DNA of 64,000 nucleotides from Amaricoccus macauensis_A (lineage in GTDB: Bacteria > Pseudomonadota > Alphaproteobacteria > Rhodobacterales > Rhodobacteraceae), in the NCBI RefSeq assembly GCF_049800915.1, contig NZ_JBNAFY010000002.1, positions 62,001 to 126,000 of the forward strand, read 5' to 3'. The first letter of the stretch is position 1. Each line of letters begins with the position of its first letter. The notes beneath the pieces are model-generated. The model was not told where the DNA came from. It saw nothing but the letters and a program-made list of their open reading frames with translations, and ran no database searches. Positions 1-8,159 of this stretch are shown piece after piece. A program made the position numbers and the translations under genes.

Positions 1-1
1 C

Positions 2-100
2 GTGGCTTGGGTGAAGGGGCATCCCTGGCGCCAGAAGCGGGTGGTGCATGCTCATGCCCATGAACCGCCGCGCGAGGCGGCGCAACCGGCCACCATCTGA
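2..100 (+). CDS. 3' end of a gene cut by the window edge, product unknown
   Basis: From base 2 the frame is open for 32 codons, with strong G/C preference in third positions, down to a TGA at 98-100. A good rho-independent terminator starts 25 bases later, so this looks like the tail of a plus-strand gene whose body lies outside the window. The visible tail is basic, contains a short alternating His-Ala stretch and ends in a Pro/Ala-rich segment. The neighbouring Zur-type site and zinT make a metal-handling protein conceivable, but that is only context; the family cannot be named from 32 residues. Confidence 0.4.
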   Translation: MAWVKGHPWRQKRVVHAHAHEPPREAAQPATI

Positions 101-124
101 GCTCCGAAGACCTGTCATCTGCAG

Positions 125-164
125 CCGCCCGTGCACCGCGAGTGCGCGGGCGGTTCGGCTTTTT
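125..164 (+). terminator. rho-independent terminator
   Basis: The arms CCGCCCG and CGGGCGG, with an inner GCAC/GTGC pairing, form a strong GC-rich hairpin (125-153). It is followed by TTCGGCTTTTT. It would end the gene that runs in from the left edge and isolate it from zinT. Confidence 0.75.
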
Positions 165-209
165 CCGGGCGGATTCTCGTTGCGAGCCTGCCAGGGCTCG
201 GCTAGTGGG

Positions 210-229
210 TGTTACGTTATAACATTATG
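210..229. promoter_or_regulatory. candidate Zur (zinc uptake regulator) operator upstream of zinT
   Basis: The core GTTATAAC (216-223) is a perfect palindrome, and its right flank ATTATG matches the half-site of alphaproteobacterial Zur boxes built around ATGTTATAACAT. The left flank (TTAC) is less symmetric. The site lies about 50 bases before the zinT start, which is where a zinc-responsive repressor would act. The assignment rests on motif resemblance plus the zinc-related downstream gene. Confidence 0.6.
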
Positions 230-276
230 TGCGCTTGGCAGGTTGCCGGTGCGCGAAGGCTGAAGAGGGGCAGAGA

Positions 277-987
277 ATGCAGGTATCCTGGACGAGATGC
301 GCGGGTGCGGTGGCGCTGGGGGCAATGGTATGCCTTGGCGGACTGGTGCAGGCGCAGGAGACCAAGGCCGAATCCGCGCATGCTCATGCGCATGGCCATG
401 GGCATGACCACGAGCATGACCACACTGCTGCGGATGGGGAAACCCGCGATCCCGCAGCGATCTATCGTGGCGAGTTCGAGGACGACTGGATCGAGCCGCG
501 CGAGCTGAGCGACTGGGAAGGCGACTGGCAGTCGGTCTATCCCCTGCTGGTAGACGGAACGCTCGATCCGGTGATGGCCCACAAGGCCGCGCATGGCGAG
601 AAGACGGCCGCAGAATATCGCGCCTACTATGAGACCGGCTACGAGACGGATGTGGACCGGATCGAGATTACGGGCGATGTGGTCCGCTTCTATGCCGACG
701 ACGGGTTCGTGGAGGGGCATTATGCCTCGGACGGCTACGAGATCCTGACCTACGAATCGGGCAATCGCGGCGTGCGCTACATCTTCGCCAAGGCCGAGGG
801 GGATGCGGACGCACCGGCCTTCATCCAGTTCAGCGACCACATCATCGCGCCGCAGAAGGCCGGTCATTATCACCTCTACTGGGGCGATGATCGGGCGGCG
901 CTCCTCGAGGAAGTGACGAACTGGCCGACCTATTACCCGGCCTCGTTTGATGGTGAGCAGATCGTGGAAGAGATGACGGCCCACTGA
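277..987 (+). CDS. zinT: ZinT family periplasmic zinc-binding protein
   Basis: This 236-residue protein is a ZinT (YodA) family metal-binding lipocalin-like protein, known to bind zinc or cadmium in the periplasm and help ZnuABC scavenge zinc. Residues 1-27 are a Sec signal peptide ending Ala-Gln-Ala. A His-rich linker with alternating histidines follows (about 35-49), then the ZinT domain, including the conserved DHIIAPQKAGHYHLYWGDD region that supplies metal-ligand histidines. The ATG at 277 is chosen because GAGGGG lies just upstream; an in-frame GTG-like start further upstream would add 16 residues before the signal peptide. A Zur-like palindrome precedes it, so induction by zinc starvation is expected. 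No znuABC genes are in the window. Confidence 0.93.
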   Translation: MQVSWTRCAGAVALGAMVCLGGLVQAQETKAESAHAHAHGHGHDHEHDHTAADGETRDPAAIYRGEFEDDWIEPRELSDWEGDWQSVYPLLVDGTLDPVMAHKAAHGEKTAAEYRAYYETGYETDVDRIEITGDVVRFYADDGFVEGHYASDGYEILTYESGNRGVRYIFAKAEGDADAPAFIQFSDHIIAPQKAGHYHLYWGDDRAALLEEVTNWPTYYPASFDGEQIVEEMTAH

Positions 988-995
988 GGCAAGAG

Positions 996-1049
996 ACCCC
1001 CTCATGCGGTATCGGGACATGCCCGGTACTGCGCCCTGCTGGAGGGGGT
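996..1049. terminator. nested hairpin after zinT
   Basis: Outer arms ACCCCCTC (996-1003) and GAGGGGGT (1042-1049) enclose a second inverted repeat around CGGG/CCCG. The structure is stable and begins 9 bases after the zinT stop, but the T tract is poor (GGTTTGG), so it may act as an RNA-stabilising or weak terminator hairpin. Confidence 0.5.
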
Positions 1050-1092
1050 GGTTTGGGAGAAATTCTGGCAATTTTGGCAACAGTTTCAGTAG

Positions 1093-1104
1093 TTAACCAT
1101 TAAC
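1093..1104. promoter_or_regulatory. TTAACCAT-type element (possible CtrA half-site) before the Tat peptide gene
   Basis: The string TTAACCATTAAC holds TTAACCAT, which matches the CtrA half-site consensus of alphaproteobacteria, overlapping a second TTAAC. It lies 73 bases before the ATG of the small Tat-signal gene. The spacing between halves (4 bases) is shorter than the usual 7, so CtrA binding is only a possibility. Confidence 0.3.
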
Positions 1105-1176
1105 TCCATGCAATATTGCCTTTAGAGCAAAATCTAATCAAATTCGCGCCCAATAGTTCAAGCTGGGGTGCTTACA

Positions 1177-1413
1177 ATGAGTGACAATGTAGATCTTTCC
1201 CGCCGTGGTTTTCTTCGCAAGGCCGGTGTTTTTGCAGCCGCTATTCCGGTTGCCGCCGCAGTGACGATGATCCCGGAAGAAGCCGAGGCCGGAAGCTGCA
1301 AGAAGCGCGGGAAGCCCGGAAAGGGCCTGGGTCGGAAGAAGAACCTGCTGCCGAAGAAATCGCGCCGGTCCTCGAAGTCGAAGAACTCCTTCTGGAGCTT
1401 CCTTCGCCGATAA
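1177..1413 (+). CDS. small Tat-signal protein with highly basic mature peptide
   Basis: This 78-residue product opens with a textbook twin-arginine signal: SRRGFLRK near residues 8-15, a hydrophobic Ala/Val stretch, then Glu-Ala-Glu-Ala before the likely cleavage at about residue 38. The mature part, about 40 residues, is extremely basic, with many Lys and Arg, several Gly-Lys pairs, one Cys and a C-terminal Phe-Trp-Ser-Phe-Leu-Arg-Arg. I do not recognise a family. Tat export of so small a peptide suggests it folds or is carried with a partner, or that it is a short relict. The ATG at 1177 is preferred over a GTG 9 bases upstream because the GGGG of the ribosome site then has usual spacing. 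It stands alone between hairpin-rich gaps. Confidence 0.7.
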   Translation: MSDNVDLSRRGFLRKAGVFAAAIPVAAAVTMIPEEAEAGSCKKRGKPGKGLGRKKNLLPKKSRRSSKSKNSFWSFLRR

Positions 1414-1769
1414 GACCACCGAAGGGGGCAATATCTTCGCCAGTCTTGCACCCTTGATCGTGGAGTGAGCGACTGACAGCAGGCGAGCCGGCGGCGTCCT
1501 TCAGGCCGCCGGATCGCTTTCCAGCGCCGCAACCATCATAGCCAGGTCAGACCCGGTCCATCAGCCGCCCTCCCGGCTGGACCGGGTCTCTTCGTGTGTA
1601 AAGCGCGGATCAAGACGAGGGGGCAAGGGTTTCTGCCGCCCCCCTACATTCGCACGACCCGATGCGAGGAGCCGGCGCGCTCCCGGTTCCACACTACCGC
1701 GCCCCTGATCGGGTGCGATCAGGGCAGGGGCGGGCGTATCGGTTCAAGCGGAGCCGCGGGGCCCGGTCT
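1414..1769. other. gene-free gap with three inverted repeats
   Basis: No gene is supported here. Three strong inverted repeats are visible: CCGGCGGC/GCCGCCGG (1488-1495 with 1505-1512, followed by ATCGCTTT, a probable terminator for the Tat peptide gene); AGACCCGGTCCA/TGGACCGGGTCT (1549-1560 with 1578-1589, a perfect 12-bp stem); and CCCTGATCG/CGATCAGGG (1703-1711 with 1716-1724, 4-base loop) near the end of the convergent YceI gene. The first two could end plus-strand transcription; the last may end or protect the yceI transcript. None has a long T run. Confidence 0.55.
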
Positions 1770-2372
1770 TCAGTCGCGCTTGATCGCCTCGAACTCGAGG
1801 ATGATATCGACATCGTCGCCGACGAAGACCGGCAGGGCATAGGTGCTTCCGAAGTCGCTGCGCTTGATCATGGTGCTTGCGGAAATACCCACCGTTTCCT
1901 TCTCGTGGCAGCAGGGGTAGTCCGCGACCTGATTGAGCGTCACTGAAAGCTCGACGGGCTGGGTGACCCCCCGAATCGTCAGCTCCCCGGCAAGGGTACC
2001 GGATGTCTCCGAAAGCGCGGTCGCATCGGTTGCGGTGAAGGTGATGTCGGGATTGGCCTCGGCATCGAGGAAATCGGCGGAGCGCACGTGTTCGTCCCGA
2101 GCCGCCTGGCCGGTATCGACGCTTGCCGCGCCGATGCGGGCGGAGACATTGCTCACCTCGCGGGTTTCCGGGTCGAAGGTAAACTCCCCCTCGATGTCCG
2201 AGAACCGCCCCAGGACCTTGGCATAGCCCGCGTGCATCACCGTGAAGGCCGCGACCGCATGCTCGGGGTCGAGATCATAGGTGGCCGGTTCGGCGGCCAG
2301 CGCGGTCGGCAGGGCCAGCGCCGCCACGAGGCCGGCTGTCTGGATCGGGTGAAGAAATCGGGTTTCAAGCAT
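1770..2372 (-). CDS. YceI family periplasmic lipid-binding protein
   Basis: This 200-residue protein belongs to the YceI family, whose members form a lipocalin-like barrel that binds isoprenoid-type lipids in the periplasm. Residues 1-25 are a Sec signal peptide ending Ala-Leu-Ala-Ala. The barrel begins with the typical Tyr-x-Leu-Asp-Pro-x-His-Ala start and shows the conserved ...FTVMHAGYAKVLGRF... and SADFLDAEANPDI segments. The start is placed at the ATG on 2370-2372; longer reading upstream has no ribosome site and runs into opgH. It begins 13 bases after the opgH stop, so the two genes are very likely cotranscribed. The pairing suggests an envelope role, though YceI functions are generally unsettled. 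Confidence 0.9.
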   Translation of the reverse strand: MLETRFLHPIQTAGLVAALALPTALAAEPATYDLDPEHAVAAFTVMHAGYAKVLGRFSDIEGEFTFDPETREVSNVSARIGAASVDTGQAARDEHVRSADFLDAEANPDITFTATDATALSETSGTLAGELTIRGVTQPVELSVTLNQVADYPCCHEKETVGISASTMIKRSDFGSTYALPVFVGDDVDIILEFEAIKRD

Positions 2373-2385
2373 GGGGCTCTCCGCG

Positions 2386-4188
2386 TCAGGCCGGATCTGG
2401 TGCCGTGATTGGAACGGGTCCGAAGGCCGGGGGATGGCGGTCTTCGGGGATGTCAAAGAGGCCGATGGCGCTGGACCAGCGGCCACCCGCCGGATGCGTC
2501 GACATGACCGCCACCGGAATTGCAAGCACGAAGGATAGCAGGATGGGGGCGCCGAACGCCAGCGCCCAGGGTGCCACGTATGCCAGCCAGCCCGCGAGTA
2601 CGAGGCCGGTGAGGGTCTGGGGCCAGAGCGCGCGGGCCGCTTCGCTCCAGAGCAGGCGCTCGCGGCTGCGCTGCTGCGCGTCCCAGCCGATCCGGCGCCC
2701 CAGAAGCAGGCCGACGACGAAGAGGGTGAGGGCGAAGGCGACGACCGGGGCGATCAGGATGCCGAAGAGGATCTCGGCGATGCCGCCCAGGATCACCCGG
2801 TCGCGGCCGCCATAGCGCGCCGATCGACGGTCTGAGGCGAGGATCTGGGCCAGTCCCATGAGTTTGGGAGCGAGGTTCATCGCCATCAGGACCGCGAAGA
2901 AGGTGAGGCCGGCCTGCACCGTCACGCCCTCGAACTGTCCGGGCTGACCGGCGAGAGCCGCGCTCATCAGCACGAACACCATCCAGGCGGGTGCGCTCAC
3001 ATACATCAGGATCGCAAGGAGGAGCTGGATGCGGGTGGCGGGCGGGAGACCGGGGAGGCCGAGCAGGCGGAGATACTGCATGTTGCCGTTGCACCAGCGC
3101 AGCTCGCGGCGGATGAAATCGACGATGCTCGGCGGGTTGATCTCGTGGCTGTCGCTTTCCTCAGGAATGACGCGGACCTCGAAGCCCGCGCGGCGCATGA
3201 GGGCGGCCTCGACCTGGTCGTGGCTGAGGATATGGCCCGAGAGCGGCCCGTTGCCCGGCAGTTCCGGCAGCATGCAGTGTTCCCGGAAAGGCTCCATGCG
3301 GATCAGCACGTTGTGGCCCCAGTTCGGGCCGCAATCGGCCTGCCACCAGGCGGACCCGAGGGTGAAGGAGCGCATGCCGTGGCGCATGCCGAACTGGAAG
3401 GCGCGGGTAAAGAACGTCTCCGAGGGCAGGCCGGTGACGAGGCTCTGGAGCATGCCGATCCGGGGCGAGGCCTGCATCACGCGGACCATGCGCAGGATGA
3501 TCTTCGGACCCATGACGCTGTCGGCATCGAGGGGGAGGAAGAAATCATAGCGGCCGCGGCAGCGGTGGACGAACTCGGCGATGTTGCCCGACTTGAAGCC
3601 GGTGTTGTCGGTGCGTCGGCGGTAGAAGATCCGGGCGCTGGTGGTTTCGGCCTGCCATGTGGCCACGAGGGCTTCCTCGGCGGCAGCAACGGCGGGATCG
3701 CTCGTATCGCTCAGCACGTGGAAGTCGAAGAGGGCGGCGTGAGGCGTGTGGGCGAGGCCGCGCTGGACGGCCCGGAACCGGGCGATGGACTCCTCGGGGT
3801 TCTCGTTGCGCAGCGGCATCACGATCGCGGTGTGCTTGACGATGGGCTCGCGAAAACTCACGCGCAGAAGGGCGGGCGTGACATGGCCCGGCGCATCTCG
3901 ACCGTGTCGGAGATCGAGGATGAGCCCGATGATCGCGTTCCAGAAGCCGATGGAGAGCCAGGGCAGCGTCAGGGTGAAGGCGGCAAGCATGGCCCATTCG
4001 ACGGCGATGATGCCGCCATGGGAGAGCATCCAGACCATGCCGGAGAGCAGGGTCGCCATCGTCGCGGCGTTCAGCGCAAGAAAAACCAGCCGGCGGCGGG
4101 TAATCGTGGCGGCAATCTTGTCGGTGTCCGGCACATCGCCCAAGCTGGCCTGTTCGCGTTCTGTCGGCGCGAGCCCTGTACTGGCCAT
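2386..4188 (-). CDS. opgH: glucans biosynthesis glucosyltransferase OpgH (MdoH)
   Basis: OpgH is the inner-membrane glucosyltransferase that builds osmoregulated periplasmic glucans from UDP-glucose. At 600 residues this copy is on the short side for the family. Two membrane segments lie around residues 45-110, the GT2 catalytic domain around 125-390 has the DADS acidic motif (in LPLDADSVMG), a HDQVEAALMRRAG region and the ELRWCNGN element corresponding to the Q/RxxRW acceptor motif, and several membrane segments follow to about 560. The ATG at 4186-4188 has GGAGG directly upstream. The usual partner opgG is not adjacent on either side; instead yceI follows by 13 bases. opgG may be elsewhere or absent. 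Confidence 0.93.
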   Translation of the reverse strand: MASTGLAPTEREQASLGDVPDTDKIAATITRRRLVFLALNAATMATLLSGMVWMLSHGGIIAVEWAMLAAFTLTLPWLSIGFWNAIIGLILDLRHGRDAPGHVTPALLRVSFREPIVKHTAIVMPLRNENPEESIARFRAVQRGLAHTPHAALFDFHVLSDTSDPAVAAAEEALVATWQAETTSARIFYRRRTDNTGFKSGNIAEFVHRCRGRYDFFLPLDADSVMGPKIILRMVRVMQASPRIGMLQSLVTGLPSETFFTRAFQFGMRHGMRSFTLGSAWWQADCGPNWGHNVLIRMEPFREHCMLPELPGNGPLSGHILSHDQVEAALMRRAGFEVRVIPEESDSHEINPPSIVDFIRRELRWCNGNMQYLRLLGLPGLPPATRIQLLLAILMYVSAPAWMVFVLMSAALAGQPGQFEGVTVQAGLTFFAVLMAMNLAPKLMGLAQILASDRRSARYGGRDRVILGGIAEILFGILIAPVVAFALTLFVVGLLLGRRIGWDAQQRSRERLLWSEAARALWPQTLTGLVLAGWLAYVAPWALAFGAPILLSFVLAIPVAVMSTHPAGGRWSSAIGLFDIPEDRHPPAFGPVPITAPDPA

Positions 4189-4347
4189 GAAAACACCTCC
4201 CCGTATTGCAATCCCGGGGGCATCATTTGGTGTTATTGTTTCCCAGGTCCAATGAAATTCTTGGCATAACGCTGCGAACGGCCACAAATAATGGATACTT
4301 CATGCGCCCGGACCGGCCTGATCGGCCCGACCGGGCAGGGCCTGCGG

Positions 4348-4764
4348 TCAGGGGAGGTGGGCGCCCGCGATCATCTTTGCCGAAATCTCGTCATAGGCAT
4401 TGAGCCAGGCCCTGCGGATCTCGGGGGTGAAATCCGGACCGAGCGTTTCTGCGAGCGTGATGTCGAGCGCCTTGCGCATGGGGGCGAAATGCGCCGCCTT
4501 CACGCCCAGGGACGAATGCGCCTCCGCGAGTTCGGTGGCTTCGGCCTGGGACGCGTCCGGGTCGCTGAGCATGTCGAAGATCGCGTTCAGGGTGGAGAAG
4601 AACTTCATTCCCTGACCCGCGAGATCCTCGCGGAACATGGGGCGCAGTTCGGGTGCGATCTTGAAGAGGTTCTCGTAGAAGTTCAGCGAAGCGGGTTTCA
4701 GGTGATTCCGGATCGCGGGAAGGCTCTCCTGAACGATGCGAATGTCGTCTTGGGTCAGAGGCAT
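4348..4764 (-). CDS. single-domain bacterial globin
   Basis: This 138-residue protein is a stand-alone globin of the bacterial hemoglobin/flavohemoglobin-domain type, a heme protein that binds oxygen and often detoxifies nitric oxide with a reductase partner. The E-helix Gln (in LAGQGMKF) sits at the distal position and the proximal His is in ELAEAHSSLGV, followed by the usual F-helix Gly-Val. No FAD/NAD reductase domain is attached, so it is not Hmp. The start at 4762-4764 has GAGGGAG upstream; a second possible start 21 bases earlier lacks this. It is monocistronic between opgH and an MFS gene, both on the same strand. Confidence 0.88.
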   Translation of the reverse strand: MPLTQDDIRIVQESLPAIRNHLKPASLNFYENLFKIAPELRPMFREDLAGQGMKFFSTLNAIFDMLSDPDASQAEATELAEAHSSLGVKAAHFAPMRKALDITLAETLGPDFTPEIRRAWLNAYDEISAKMIAGAHLP

Positions 4765-4858
4765 TGTCGGTCTCCCTCGGTTCACGAGGTTTCAGCAATC
4801 ATGTTTGACGCATCGCGGCCTTGATCTGGGGCAAGCGCCGCTGCCTGCTGGGAAATTT

Positions 4859-6100
4859 TCAGGCGGGAACAGACCGGCTCGGCCGCTCCTCGATCGGCAG
4901 GTGGACGATCGCAGAGAACGCACCGACACCGACGCCGATCCACCACACGAGCGTGTAGGTTCCGGTGATGTCGTAGAGCGCGCCGCCGAGCCACACGCCG
5001 GCGAAGGCGCCGATCTGGTGGCTCAGGAAGACGATGCCGTAGAGCGTTCCCATGTAGCGCAGCCCGTAGATCTGCGCGATCAGGCCGCTTGTGAGCGGGA
5101 CGGTCGCAAGCCAGAGCGCGCCCATCACCAGCGAGAACAGCATGACACTGGCAGGGGTCATGGGGGCGAGAATGAAGGCCGCGCTCACCACGGTGCGCGC
5201 GAGATAGATCTGCGCGAGGAGGTATTTCTTGCGGTAGATGTTGCCCAGAAGGCCTGCGACGATGGTGCCGCCGATATTGGCGATGCCGATCAGCGCGATG
5301 GCCAGGGCGCCGAGGGCGGAGGTGGTGCGGATGCCGAGGCCCGCCAGCAAGCCGCCCGGATCGATCGGCCCGCAGACCTCGGTGATGAAGGCGGGAAAAT
5401 GCGCCGTCACGAAACCGAGCTGATAGCCGCAGGAGAAAAAGCCCAGGAAGATGAGCAGGAAGCTCGGGTCGCGGATCGCGGCGCCGACGACCTTTCCCAT
5501 CGGGGCATCTTCCACGGTCCGTTCAATGGGTTGCGGCGAGCGCAGGAAGGGAAGGAGCGCGAGGATCGCGATCATCGTGCCGGCGAAGACCAGGAAGACC
5601 TGGGCCCAGCTCAGGAAACTCAACAGGAATTCGGCGGCAAGCGGCCCGATGACCTGGCCGCCTGATCCCGCCGCTGTGGCGATGCCCAGGGCCAGCGAGC
5701 GGTGCTCCGGGCTGCTTGCGCGCCCGACGATGGCAAGGATCACGCCGAACCCGGTCCCGGCGATGCCGAACCCGATGAGAATGTTGAGGAGCTGGTGGCC
5801 TTCCGGCGTGACGGCATTGGCCGAGAGCACAAGGCCGAGCGCATAGACGAGCGCGCCGATGCCGATTGCCCGGCGATCCCCGAACCGCTCCGCGAAAGCG
5901 CTGAAGATCGGCTGGCCGAACCCCCATGCGAGGTTCTGGATCGCGATGGCGAGCGAGAAATCGGCTCGGGGCCAGCCGAATTCGTCCGCCACGGGGATCT
6001 GGAACACGCCGAAGCTCGCGCGGATGCCGAAGCCGATGACGAGGACAAGGCAGGAGGCGATGAGGATCGGTGTGACCAGCGGGGTGCGTTCGGCAGTCAT
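4859..6100 (-). CDS. MFS transporter
   Basis: A 413-residue major facilitator with about twelve hydrophobic segments. The first half carries a long loop-2 sequence with AFAERFGDRRAIGIG, the family's Gly-x-x-x-(D/E)-(R/K)-x-G-R-(R/K) signature in diverged form. The overall look, with GIRASFGVFQIPVADEFGW at the N-terminus, resembles the oxalate/formate or monocarboxylate antiporter-like MFS group (OFA and MCT-like), so an organic acid substrate is possible, but not certain. A TGGTCTAG octamer lies about 50 bases upstream of the ATG. There is no obvious operon partner; the divergent neighbour is zapE. Confidence 0.85.
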   Translation of the reverse strand: MTAERTPLVTPILIASCLVLVIGFGIRASFGVFQIPVADEFGWPRADFSLAIAIQNLAWGFGQPIFSAFAERFGDRRAIGIGALVYALGLVLSANAVTPEGHQLLNILIGFGIAGTGFGVILAIVGRASSPEHRSLALGIATAAGSGGQVIGPLAAEFLLSFLSWAQVFLVFAGTMIAILALLPFLRSPQPIERTVEDAPMGKVVGAAIRDPSFLLIFLGFFSCGYQLGFVTAHFPAFITEVCGPIDPGGLLAGLGIRTTSALGALAIALIGIANIGGTIVAGLLGNIYRKKYLLAQIYLARTVVSAAFILAPMTPASVMLFSLVMGALWLATVPLTSGLIAQIYGLRYMGTLYGIVFLSHQIGAFAGVWLGGALYDITGTYTLVWWIGVGVGAFSAIVHLPIEERPSRSVPA

Positions 6101-6279
6101 GCGGGGGCTTTCGAGTGGCCGGAATCAGGGCAAGAACAGTTTTGTATCGTCTAGACCAGAATTGAGCGCTTGTGAAATGCAGACCAATGGCGGAGAGGCG
6201 GAATTTCCACTGTCGGGACGCCCTGTCGGCTTTCGCGTCGATGCTTGCAATGCCCGTTGGCTTGCGCCACACCCGGCAC

Positions 6280-7374
6280 ATGACGAACGGTCCCATGCCC
6301 CTCTACCGCGAGCGTGTCGCCTCCGGCTCGCTCTCCGCCGATCCCGCCCAGAGGCTGGCGGTCGAGAAGCTGCAACTGCTTTTCATGCGGCTGAAGGACT
6401 ACAATCCGACGGCGCCCAAGCGGGTGGGCCTCGGGATATTCGGCTGGGGGCGCGAGCGGATCGTCGAGAAGTCGGTGCCGGGGCTCTACCTCTACGGCGA
6501 TGTGGGCCGCGGCAAGTCGATGCTCATGGATCTTTTCTATGACGTGGCGCCGGTCGAGCGGAAGCGCCGGGTGCATTTCCATGCCTTCATGCAGGAGGCC
6601 CATGCCGGGATCCACGCCGCCCGGCAGAGGGGCGAGCCGGATCCGGTGAAGCCGGTGGCGGATGCGATTGCGGATGCGGCGACGTTGCTCTGTTTCGACG
6701 AGATGCAGGTGACGGACATCACCGATGCGATGTTGGTGGGGCGGCTCTTCGAGCGGCTCTTCGAGCGCGGCGTCGTCGTCGTGGCGACCTCGAACCGCCA
6801 CCCGGACGAACTCTACAAGGACGGACTGAACCGGCATCTCTTCCTGCCCTTCATCGGCATGATCAAGGAACGCCTGGAGATCCATCAGCTCGAAAGCTCC
6901 ACCGATCACCGAATGGACCGGGAGATGGGCGAGCAGACCTATTTCTCGCCCCTGGGGGACGCGGCGCGGGCGGCACTCGATGAGGCCTGGGCGCGCCATG
7001 CGGGTGGGGGTGGGGCGCCGCTCAGCATCCCGGTGCAGGGCCGCGTGGTGCGACTGCCGCGCCATGCCCATGGCGTGGGACGGGCGAGTTTCGAGGATCT
7101 CTGCGCCCGTCCGCTCGGGGCGGCGGACTACCTGGCGCTGGCGAAGGAACTGCGCGTCCTGATCCTGGACGATATTCCGAAGCTCTCGCGCGAGCGCAAC
7201 AACGAGGCCAAGCGGTTCGTGACGCTGATCGACGCGCTCTACGAGGCGCGTATCCTCTTCATCTGTTCGGCGGCCGAGGAGCCGGCCGAACTCTATACCG
7301 AAGGCGCGGGGGCTTTCGAGTTCCACCGCACGGTTTCACGGCTGGAAGAGATGCGCTCGGCCAGCTGGCCCTGA
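6280..7374 (+). CDS. zapE: cell division protein ZapE (AFG1-like ATPase)
   Basis: ZapE is a cytoplasmic P-loop ATPase that associates with the Z ring; its mitochondrial relative is AFG1/LACE1. This copy, 364 residues from the chosen ATG, shows Walker A in YLYGDVGRGKSMLMD, the FHAFMQ element, Walker B in LLCFDEMQV, and the sensor region VVATSNRHPDELYKDG. These are diagnostic. The frame is open further upstream but has no good ribosome site; the ATG at 6280 or the one at 6295 are the realistic starts, since family proteins begin close to the Tyr-x-x-x-Val-x-x-Gly segment. It is convergent, 18 bases apart, with the TerB-DnaJ gene. Confidence 0.9.
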   Translation: MTNGPMPLYRERVASGSLSADPAQRLAVEKLQLLFMRLKDYNPTAPKRVGLGIFGWGRERIVEKSVPGLYLYGDVGRGKSMLMDLFYDVAPVERKRRVHFHAFMQEAHAGIHAARQRGEPDPVKPVADAIADAATLLCFDEMQVTDITDAMLVGRLFERLFERGVVVVATSNRHPDELYKDGLNRHLFLPFIGMIKERLEIHQLESSTDHRMDREMGEQTYFSPLGDAARAALDEAWARHAGGGGAPLSIPVQGRVVRLPRHAHGVGRASFEDLCARPLGAADYLALAKELRVLILDDIPKLSRERNNEAKRFVTLIDALYEARILFICSAAEEPAELYTEGAGAFEFHRTVSRLEEMRSASWP

Positions 7375-7392
7375 GGCGCCGTTCGCCGGGTC

Positions 7393-8094
7393 TCAGCCGA
7401 TCGCGCGCCTGTTTCCGGCACGGGCGGAGATTTCCTCCCAGGCCTGGTTGATGGCGGCGATGCGCGAATTTGCCAGCGCTACGGTTTCCTCCGGCAGGCC
7501 GCGGGCGATCATCATATCGGGGTGATTCGCGCGAATCAGTTCGCGCCAGCGCGCGCGAATCGCAGGCATCTCCGCATCCCGCGGGACGCCCAGGATCTGC
7601 CAGGGATCGCGGGGTCGCCCGCTCACATGGCGCTCCTCGATGCAGCCGAAACTGGCCTGGCCGATGCCGAAGATCTCTGCGACCTTGCGCAGGAAGCCCT
7701 CCTCGCCCTCGTGGTAGTGGCCATCCGCCATTGCGATGGTGAAGAGCCCTTCGAGGATATCCTCCAGCACCTCGGGCTGATCGGCGAACATGCGCGCGAT
7801 TCGCCGCGCATAGACGTCGAAACCGGCGATATCCTGTCGCGCAAGGTTGAAAACGCGGGCGGCTGCGGCCTCGTCTTCGGGCGCGATCCGGAAGACATCG
7901 CGAAAGGCCGCCACCTCTGCCGGGCGGACGAGGCCATCGGCTTTCGCCATCTTGGCGCCCAGACCCACCACGGCAATGGTGAAGGCGACCGATTTTTCGG
8001 GCGGGGTGCGGCGGCGCTCGAAGAACGAGGACAGCGCCTCGCCCTTCGCGACGAGCGCCGAAATCGCCTCACCTATGCGTTTCCATATCGACAT
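7393..8094 (-). CDS. TerB-DnaJ domain protein (DjlA-like)
   Basis: This 233-residue protein combines an N-terminal TerB-like helical domain (about 30-150, with AKADGLVRPAEVAAFRDVF and the acidic ADGHYHEGE segment) and a C-terminal J domain (about 165-230). The J domain has the canonical HPD tripeptide in LIRANHPDMM, so it can be expected to stimulate an Hsp70 ATPase. The layout matches DjlA, but no N-terminal membrane helix is evident; residues 35-50 are mildly hydrophobic only. The ATG at 8092-8094 is preceded by a modest ribosome site. It is a co-chaperone of unknown client, and its convergent neighbour is zapE. Confidence 0.85.
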   Translation of the reverse strand: MSIWKRIGEAISALVAKGEALSSFFERRRTPPEKSVAFTIAVVGLGAKMAKADGLVRPAEVAAFRDVFRIAPEDEAAAARVFNLARQDIAGFDVYARRIARMFADQPEVLEDILEGLFTIAMADGHYHEGEEGFLRKVAEIFGIGQASFGCIEERHVSGRPRDPWQILGVPRDAEMPAIRARWRELIRANHPDMMIARGLPEETVALANSRIAAINQAWEEISARAGNRRAIG

Positions 8095-8159
8095 GGGGCC
8101 AACTTAAAGCATGTCGCGGGAAAGTGGGAACCGGTTTCGTGCAGGGGGCGATTTGGGGC

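Noticed and set aside
48..263. Short plus-strand frame crossing a terminator hairpin
   Set aside because: It runs through the terminator and the zinT promoter and lacks a ribosome site.
3145..4269. Plus-strand frame of about 370 codons opposite opgH
   Set aside because: Antisense shadow of opgH, with no family motif.
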